Shown here: piece after piece, positions 59,190 through 64,000 of the stretch
Position numbering within the stretch: the stretch's first letter is position 1
Layout: every line of letters begins with the position of its first letter
NCBI GenBank assembly: GCA_036898135.1
Contig: CM072516.1
Coordinates: 60,538,740 to 60,602,739, forward strand
Length of the DNA: 64,000 nucleotides
Source of the DNA: Oncomelania hupensis
Lineage: Eukaryota > Mollusca > Gastropoda > Littorinimorpha > Pomatiopsidae
Direction: 5' to 3'
Program-made: the position numbers and the translations under genes
The notes under the pieces: model-generated
The model's database searches: none
What the model was told of the DNA's origin: nothing
The model's input: the letters and a program-made list of their open reading frames with translations, nothing else

Positions 59190-62100
59190 TATTAAAGAAT
59201 AAAACCTATCTCTGTATTATTATTATTATGATTATTATTATTATTATGATTATTTATTAAAGAATAAAACCTATCTCTGCACTCGGTGTGGCAATACATT
59301 GTAGATGTATGTAACTTTTAAAAACCTCCATGAACCTAACAATAACACTTAGGTTAGGTTAGGTAGGTAGATTAAAGTCCCGCGTCACATGAGCGAATAG
59401 AGGACTGGGAAGGGGGGGGGTGGGGGTGGGGAGGGGAATCGGGTTCTCAATTGCAATAACACTTATCTTTATTTCCCTTTTTTATTCAGTCAGAAAAACC
59501 AGGAAGGTCCGATGGTGTTCTGGGCCGCCAGCAGCTGTCTCAACTACGCCCAGCGCTACAGACTGGTGTCCGAGCTACGCAAATATCTGGACATCGACAC
59601 CTTCGGACACTGTGGCGAGCAGGAGTGTCCGCAGACCGAAGCGTGGTGCGCCACGAAGCTGCGCCGCTACAAGTTCGTCCTCGCTTTCGAGAATGGCTAC
59701 TGTCGTGACTACATCACTGAGAAGTATTGGAACGCGCTGGATCGCTTGCAGGTAGGACCACTGACACACAAACACACTCACACACACACAAACGCAAGCA
59801 TACAGACACACACACACATGCACGCGCACACACATCTAAAACTGAGTGTCAGTGATATATTATCATAAGCATGATATAATCGGATGCATGCCTCAGCAGT
59901 ACTAGTAGTAGTCACTGATAGATCTACACTGTGATCGCAATCACTATTGTATTAGGCCTACACGGTGCGTTAGATTGCTATAGCTGTTGCCTACACAGGT
60001 GTGCGTGATAGTCTAGAACTGATAGCGCTGTGGCATCTATTTAACCAAGCCAAGTTACAAGTGACTTCCTTCTTAGTTTATGAACACCTTGTTAACATAT
60101 TAATAAGGTCAGGAACTGGTGTCACATTTTGTTGGGTTCCTTCACATAGCGGTTTATTGTATAATGATTGGGCAGATCGACAAGCCAAACAAGGAGCAAA
60201 ACATGAACATGTTATTTCCATACAAATACCATTATCACAAAAAAAATGTATACAATTATCAATCAACAATTTAAATCAGAATCAAACTTGAACATTATAA
60301 CAAATCAAGCAATCCATTATTCTCGTCCTATTGTTACTTTGGCCAATAGACTAATTCTTAATTCTTGGAAAACAAAATACTGCAAAGAGGTAGTATGCCA
60401 ATGTCAAGCAAATATAACAATAGATCACATATTACATGATTGTAGTGCAATACAACAACTCTTACCTGCAAATATTTGCAATGCTCAAATTATAACATAT
60501 GATTGGTGGCTGCAGATTGCAGAGGCGTTGATTTTTAGCCCTATAGGGGGGTTCTTGTAATATTTGATATTATTTGTTGGTATTTATGATTCGGGAATGT
60601 GCTATACTTTTCCTTATGGATGATGAATGGAATAAGAAATATTGGATAATATGTAAATAGGGACTGCATTCAGGACGGTAGGAGGGGTGGGAGAGGCAGT
60701 TATCCGTGGGAGAATGGAGAGAAATCTAACTATACCTCTTCACGGAGGATTGTTTTATCTCGCCTTTTTTGCCTTTTTTGTATGTAGTCTCTATGCTTTG
60801 AATTTTATGAATAATATAAGTGATTGTTGCTTATCTCCTTTATTTATGTTTCAGTTATATTTTAATTTACTGTTGTTAATGTTGTCTAAAATCACTTTTA
60901 AGTGAAAAGACGTAAAATAAATAAACAAACAAACAGATTTCGTGTATCACAGTCTTTAGACCAGAACGTCAGCTAATCACAATTATTTTTTTTAATGTAT
61001 TATTTTTGTAGATTCCCATTGTTAGTGGAGGAGCGGACTACAGTGGTTTGGCAATTCCTGGATCTTACATCGACGTCAGTGACTTTGCTTCTGTGTCTGA
61101 ACTGGCTGCATACATCCACAAGGTTTGTGTTTTATGTCGGGTGACAGTGTGCCACATTTTTTACTGTACTTTTTGTGTTTGTGGTTTGGGATGCTTTGGG
61201 ATCGAGCCAAAAAGCAAAATTACTATATATTTTTTATATTTGTTTTTAAAAGGGCTACAGTTTTGATGTGTTGCAAAAGTGAGTGAAAAGTTAAATTCCA
61301 AGCGTTTGCCTTGTACCGCATCCATCACACCGCATTGTGTTGTGTCGTCATATCGTATCATATTTAAATCGTATTGAATCTGTTATCCAGGTGGGCAGCG
61401 ACGCAGGATTGTACAACTCTTACTTTAGATGGCGGGCTCGCTACCGGCTTCAAATCCCAAGGCTCGTCAACTGGTGCCAACTATGTGCAGCCTTACACGA
61501 TGACCACGGGTCTCCTCAAGTGTATAGTGACCTCAAAGGCTGGTTCGCTGAAGACACTTGTCCTTTATACAGCGTGAGTATGCCTCTTCTTCCTCTTCTT
61601 CTTGGGCCCAGCTGACACACTGACAAGCTGAGAACACAGCGAAATGGCCGTCTGTATCTCGGGCACAAATCCATAAATGCAAACCATGGGCAGCAGAGAA
61701 GGGGAGATAAATCTTTACTATCATGCCCTCATTCAGTAAACTCCAGTCCCATCTCTTTAAGCGAGGGCTCCCCGTGGCTTTCAGTATAAATAGTATCCCC
61801 ATTTTCTGGAAATTTAGTGCTTTAAATTCCCACTTTCGCTGTCTTTCTCATTTGTCCTTTCTCATTCCTAATCTACAGTCTTCTTCTTCGCTAGACCAGT
61901 CACCTGCCTTTTTTCTTGAAAACTCTTCCAGGACAAAACTCATTGTGTCAGCTTGGGAATATTGGACACTGTCTGCCAAATGGTCACTAGGGCTTCCTAT
62001 GATATTATTATTTAGCAATGTAGGCATCTTATATGTATGTGTTCTGTTGATATTTTATAATGATGTTTGTATTCTATTTTGTTTTTTTTGTAAACGGAGG

Positions 62101-62991
62101 TTCGATAAATTAGAGTATAGCCTCTGCGTCCCCTGCGTGGGATGCCTTTATTGTACAGTGACCGGCTGGTGGAGTGCCTTCAGTGTTACCACTGGGGTTG
62201 TTTCAACAGATCTTTTATGCGGATCAGGGGAGTCGAGTCCTCTTTCAACCAAGTTGTGGTCTTGACTTTGTGGTCCTGATTCAGCTCTTTGCAGTCTGCT
62301 GGACCCTGTAAGCAATAAATAACTAACTATCTTTAAGCGAAGAAACCTTTGTCACTTGTGTTTTACACAACCTTTTTGTCTCCCCGATCTGGAGAAAGCT
62401 CGGAAGATGAGATACTTCAGTTTATCCTCTACGAAACCTTCATCCTTCCTGTTGTCTGTGACCTTAACTTGAACTGTAAAATTTGCATTGCGTTATCTTT
62501 TAAGAGTTTTATTTCTATTTTGTAAAGTGAAGTTATTAGATAATTGTTAGTTATTATTATAAAAAAGAAGTTATTATATTGCGCTTTTCCAGCTCAACAG
62601 TGGCGCCACACACTGGCCGATACAGGATCTAACTCAAGCCGTCTGAGGCGCCCACTTGCAGTCTTTGGGTGCATCGTCTAGAAAACTGAGCACAATCTTG
62701 AGCATCCGGGTATGAGGGAAAAGGGTGCATTGGTGTACCCGGCACCCACCCATCTAGGACATGAATGTCAGGTTCTTTAAAGTCCGTGCGATTGAATGCG
62801 TGCGTACACAGACTAGACCTCGGTTTATACGCTCTTATCTCACGTTGCAGTTAATCTTTCTTGCTTAATCACAATAGCGTCGTTTTTATTATTTTGCCAT
62901 ATATCAATTTGCACGCCTTTTTTCTGCACAGTTCCTGGACGTGCTAAGGTGGACTAAGCAGTATTTCTTTTTCAAGTACTTGGGTGTATGA
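53953..62991 (+). CDS. Alpha-1,3-fucosyltransferase (GT10), 7 exons, N-terminal anchor exon not found
   Basis: Exons 53953-54325, 56547-56705, 58026-58132 (end uncertain), 59490-59751, 61012-61122, 61391-61573 and 62935-62991 splice in frame. The enzyme transfers fucose from GDP-fucose to GlcNAc of glycoproteins or glycolipids in the Golgi lumen. Supporting motifs are KTILLWTDFFGSKDWLGAPF near the N-terminal domain, VFNWTSSYRSDADIFSPY (family first cluster), RRYKFVLAFENGYCRDYITE (GDP-fucose binding) then IPIVSGGADYSGLAIPGSYI, WRARYRLQIPRLVNWC and CAALHD with the late cysteines. The C-terminus is FLDVLRWTKQYFFFKYLGV. The first exon begins with 1 nt of a split codon, so at least one upstream exon with the transmembrane anchor exists. 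Introns hold SINEs, MITEs, microsatellites and LINE pieces. AATAAA at 63636-63641 is a possible poly(A) signal. Confidence 0.92.
54985..55160 (+). repeat. R5 interspersed unit, copy 2
   Basis: GGATGCTATACGCGCCTTAT through ACACAACAAACACACATTCA to GACGGAAAGGATATGGAA matches 42505-42680. It lies in fucosyltransferase intron A-B and is preceded by an AAT tract. Confidence 0.75.
55255..55342 (-). mobile_element. tRNA-like sequence (Gly-CCC-like), probably SINE head
   Basis: On minus: GGTGGCCTTGAGGCGCAGTG (A box) ... TTTCCCAAGCC (anticodon-like loop with CCC) ... GCGGGTTCGATCCCCGC (T arm, perfect). The acceptor ends GGTGGCC and AGGGGCG do not pair well, so this is not scored as a functional tRNA gene. 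Confidence 0.65.
55655..56246 (-). mobile_element. tRNA-derived SINE (family S2), copy split by another SINE
   Basis: The head (minus, from 56246): CCCAACGGTGTGGCTCAGTG then GGTTCGAATCCTGCGTTGGG, with a perfect 7 bp acceptor-like stem. The body is CAATTTTCAATGTCCATCTT. The distal part at 55655-55718 is GGGATAACCATCCC-type sequence. The same family is intact at 44671-44911. The two halves are separated by the S3 SINE at 55726-56097. Confidence 0.8.
55726..56097 (+). mobile_element. tRNA-derived SINE (family S3, Leu/Ser-like head), nested
   Basis: The head is TTGCCACGTGGTCTAAGGCG (A box, type seen in Leu/Ser tRNAs) and GTGGGATCGATCCCGCC (B box). The centre is TACTTTCGACTCGGGCAAAG, TTTTCTCCGGAAACTCC and GGCGCGCCACAGGCTGCG. 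The tail is AATAAAGTG and A-rich. It is flanked by AAAGAG on both sides, a possible short target duplication. Partner copy at 9680. Confidence 0.8.
56547..56705 (+). CDS. Fucosyltransferase exon B
   Basis: It has 53 codons, phase 0 at both ends: VWIVHVSEPPYYVFVDLASL, then FNWTSSYRSDADIFSP. The GTTAGT donor is followed by a MITE after only 9 nt. Confidence 0.95.
56715..56887. mobile_element. MITE family M1, copy 3
   Basis: ATGGCCTGT and ACAGGCCAT ends enclose mirrored GATCCCGAACCTAAGTTG / CCTAAGTTCGGGATCTGAG. It begins 9 bp past the exon B splice donor. Confidence 0.8.
56898..57065. mobile_element. MITE with CACAAGTATATCAACT ends
   Basis: The terminal inverted repeats CACAAGTATATCAACT / AGTTGATATACTTGTG are flanked on both sides by GGTCAGC, a 7 bp target duplication. 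The 168 bp interior is non-coding. Confidence 0.8.
57104..57240. mobile_element. MITE with TATGTATATGTTACCGGCAA-like ends
   Basis: TATGTATATGTGTTACCGGC is mirrored by GCCGGTAACATATACATA. A second inner pair (GGCATTCTA.../...AGGCATTCTACAGAAT) is also mirrored. The whole 137 bp can fold into one hairpin. Confidence 0.75.
57515..57655. repeat. (GT)n-rich microsatellite
   Basis: GT units with GC interruptions. Confidence 0.92.
57920..57991. repeat. (CT)n microsatellite
   Basis: About 72 bp of CT units end 35 bp before the acceptor of exon C, so they may act as an extended pyrimidine tract. Confidence 0.95.
58026..58132 (+). CDS. Fucosyltransferase exon C (3' boundary uncertain)
   Basis: The acceptor is GTCATACAG. 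The frame VLLPEFPSPGESAQEF then PNVTAVSSHLTDVF is open. Ending at TTTAG|GTCCTC gives the phase needed by exon D with acceptor TTCAG. An earlier donor CCCCG|GTGAAA (58053) works only with the alternative acceptor CAGTCAG (59493). The frame continues into a TCA microsatellite as polyserine up to a stop at 58292. Confidence 0.6.
58161..58287. repeat. (TCA)n microsatellite next to exon C
   Basis: About 125 bp of TCA units with one AAC interruption, in the polyserine frame of exon C. A second short block lies at 58375-58455. Confidence 0.95.
59069..59280. repeat. (ATT)n and a 46-60 bp minisatellite
   Basis: An ATT tract is followed by three units of TTATTAAAGAATAAAACC-TATCTCTGTA with ATT spacers. 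Confidence 0.93.
59490..59751 (+). CDS. Fucosyltransferase exon D (GDP-fucose binding)
   Basis: 1 nt + 87 codons. It encodes MVFWAASSCLNYAQRYRLVS, ELRKYLDIDTFGHCGEQEC, YKFVLAFENGYCRDYITEKY and WNALDRLQ. The donor is GTAGGA. Tandem CAG/TCAG acceptors lie 4 nt apart. Confidence 0.95.
60000..60935 (+). mobile_element. LINE fragment with RNase H domain and CCHC-like tail
   Basis: VTFCWVPSHSGLLYNDWADR then QAKQGAKHEHV is a typical non-LTR RNase H C-terminus. After a frameshift near 60285 comes VVCQCQANITIDHILHDCSA, the C-x-C...H...C knuckle found after RNase H in I/Jockey-like elements. The end is TCTAAAATCACTTTTAAGTG then GAAAAGACG and AAATAA repeats. The reverse transcriptase is absent. It sits in fucosyltransferase intron D-E, same strand as the gene. 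It is distinct from the APE/RT family elsewhere in the window. Confidence 0.85.
61012..61122 (+). CDS. Fucosyltransferase exon E
   Basis: 37 codons, phase 0: IPIVSGGADYSGLAIPGSYI, then VSDFASVSELAAYIHK. Confidence 0.94.
61391..61573 (+). CDS. Fucosyltransferase exon F
   Basis: 61 codons, phase 0: VGSDAGLYNSYFRWRARYRL, then NWCQLCAALHDDHGSPQVYS and GWFAEDTCPLYS. The donor is GTGAGT. Confidence 0.94.
61765..62329 (+). mobile_element. R1 retroposon, full-length copy with target duplication
   Basis: It is flanked by the 11 bp direct repeat TCTTTAAGCGA (61754-61764 and 62330-62340) and has no inverted ends. The 5' region bears TATAAATAG; the 3' tail is GCAATAAATAACTAACTA. A 180-codon frame runs through most of it. 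It lies in fucosyltransferase intron F-G. Confidence 0.85.
62565..62840 (+). mobile_element. R2 interspersed repeat, copy in intron F-G
   Basis: ATTGCGCTTTTCCAGCTCAA, GAGGCGCCCACTTGCAGTC, CTGAGCACAATCTTGAGC, TTCTTTAAAGTCCGTGCGAT and GACTAGACCTCGGTTTATAC match the other R2 copies. Confidence 0.75.
62935..62991 (+). CDS. Fucosyltransferase exon G (C-terminus)
   Basis: The acceptor is TTTTCTGCACAG. It encodes FLDVLRWTKQYFFFKYLGV and TGA. The phase is correct, but this tail is not conserved in the family as far as I know, so the last exon could differ. Confidence 0.65.
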   Translation: MDVLRWTKQYFFFKYLGV

Positions 62992-64000
62992 CCCTGGTGC
63001 TGACAACATTCACCATGGACCCTTCTTTATGGTGCTGCACTTGAAGTCAGTCTGAGCTCTCAACCTGGCATACAGGTAGACTACTTCATTCTATTATGGC
63101 AGTCCGTTGGTGATCGGACAGTGGGTGGCTTCGTCGTTCCGTTGCTAAATTCTCCTCGTTGTTGTTCAACACTGGGGGGAGGGTGAGGGGGAAGGGAGAG
63201 GGGGGGTTGGAAGAGTGAGGGGAGGTGGGTTGAAGGGAAATAAGGGGGAGGGGAAAGGGGGGGGGGGTTAATGGCTATCTCAAGAATGACTGAACCGATT
63301 TTTATTATTTTGCACTAAGCAGATGCTTTAACCACTACTCAGCCTTTTGTGTTATTATTCACCTTTGCCCTTTCTCAAAAGGACAAGGTCGCTGAGGTCA
63401 ATTATGTTATAAAAGATGTTTTGCTATTTATCTCAAAATATAGTACAAATTTTGAAGAAAAGAAAATGTCGAGAGAGGATCGGTCCATGTTTCAAAGTTA
63501 GTTTTTGTGCCTCTAACACTCTTAATTTCAATGAGATTCCAAAACTTGTGAAACCTTCTGAGAACAAAGCGAAGCAAATCCCCTTTTTATTACATTTTTT
63601 ATCTTCGAATAATTTAAATTGCTCAGTTTGAGATGAATAAAGTTGTATTGTATTGTATTGTAAATTTTGGTACCGATGGAATCTTCTTTTTTTTCTATAT
63701 TTTTATCATAATATGATCTGTGCAATCCGAATGTGAATAGAAACAAGATTCGGATCTTTTATTTAAAGTCTTTTCTTTGATAAAATGATTTTAGACTTTC
63801 ACAAATATATACATACATTTAAGTACTTTACCAATAAATGTTTTTTAATTCAGTATATAAGATAATGTAAGCGAATTTTTCCAATAAGTGTATGATTGTA
63901 TTAAACATCATTGATACTATCGGTGTCATTTATCTAAACATCATTTGCTTTGTATAATGGTAATAATGTTGTGCAATTCATATAATAAATCGTGTACAGA
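62992..64000 (+). other. 3' flank of the fucosyltransferase gene
   Basis: It contains a G-rich block (63173-63270), AATAAA at 63636-63641 followed by TTGTATTGTATTGTA, and AT-rich DNA. No further coding exon was recognised. Confidence 0.4.

Overview
This 64 kb window is animal nuclear DNA. It is intron-rich, microsatellite-dense and packed with eroded mobile elements, with no operons or ribosome binding sites. The repeat types (tRNA- and 5S-derived SINEs, an APE/RT non-LTR family with a short GGATA-type tail, MITEs with long inverted ends, interspersed units common in shellfish assemblies) and the style of the proteins suggest a mollusc, probably a marine gastropod. That placement is inference.

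Three host genes can be assembled exon by exon with matching splice phases. (1) 3821-7216, minus: a three-exon gene for a 98-residue secreted protein that is essentially a signal peptide plus one ten-cysteine von Willebrand factor C (VWC) domain. All its exons are short and easily missed. (2) 21451-32218, minus: a four-exon gene for a 215-residue secretory-pathway cyclophilin (peptidyl-prolyl isomerase, cyclophilin B type). One intron has a GC donor directly abutting a long TCA/TCG microsatellite. (3) 53953-62991, plus: seven exons of a Golgi alpha-1,3-fucosyltransferase (GT10), complete through the C-terminus but lacking a recognised membrane-anchor exon. Two possible upstream stem exons are listed. 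The cyclophilin and the fucosyltransferase both act in the secretory pathway, but nothing in the sequence links their regulation.

The remainder is mobile DNA. The dominant family is an APE/RT non-LTR element with nine copies or fragments (4.2, 5.7, 7.5, 11.9, 17.2, 34.1, 36-42 (three), 47.5 kb). All are damaged, but the reverse transcriptase core at 38.5-39.7 kb is nearly intact. Other elements are a Ty3/Gypsy integrase remnant (0.9 kb), a hAT-like transposase pseudogene (48.5-49.8 kb), an RNase H-bearing LINE tail inside the fucosyltransferase gene (60 kb), a roughly 565 bp retroposon (R1), a second interspersed unit (R2), several MITEs, a 608 bp fold-back element, and three SINE families. 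One SINE family has a chimeric tRNA/5S rRNA head. SINE-in-SINE insertions give a relative order of activity.

No CRISPR array, bacterial system or intact standard tRNA or rRNA gene was seen. The points most worth follow-up are the hidden VWC gene, the GC-AG intron with a duplicated exon end, the chimeric SINE, the nested SINE insertions with target-site duplications, and a hammerhead-like RNA motif.
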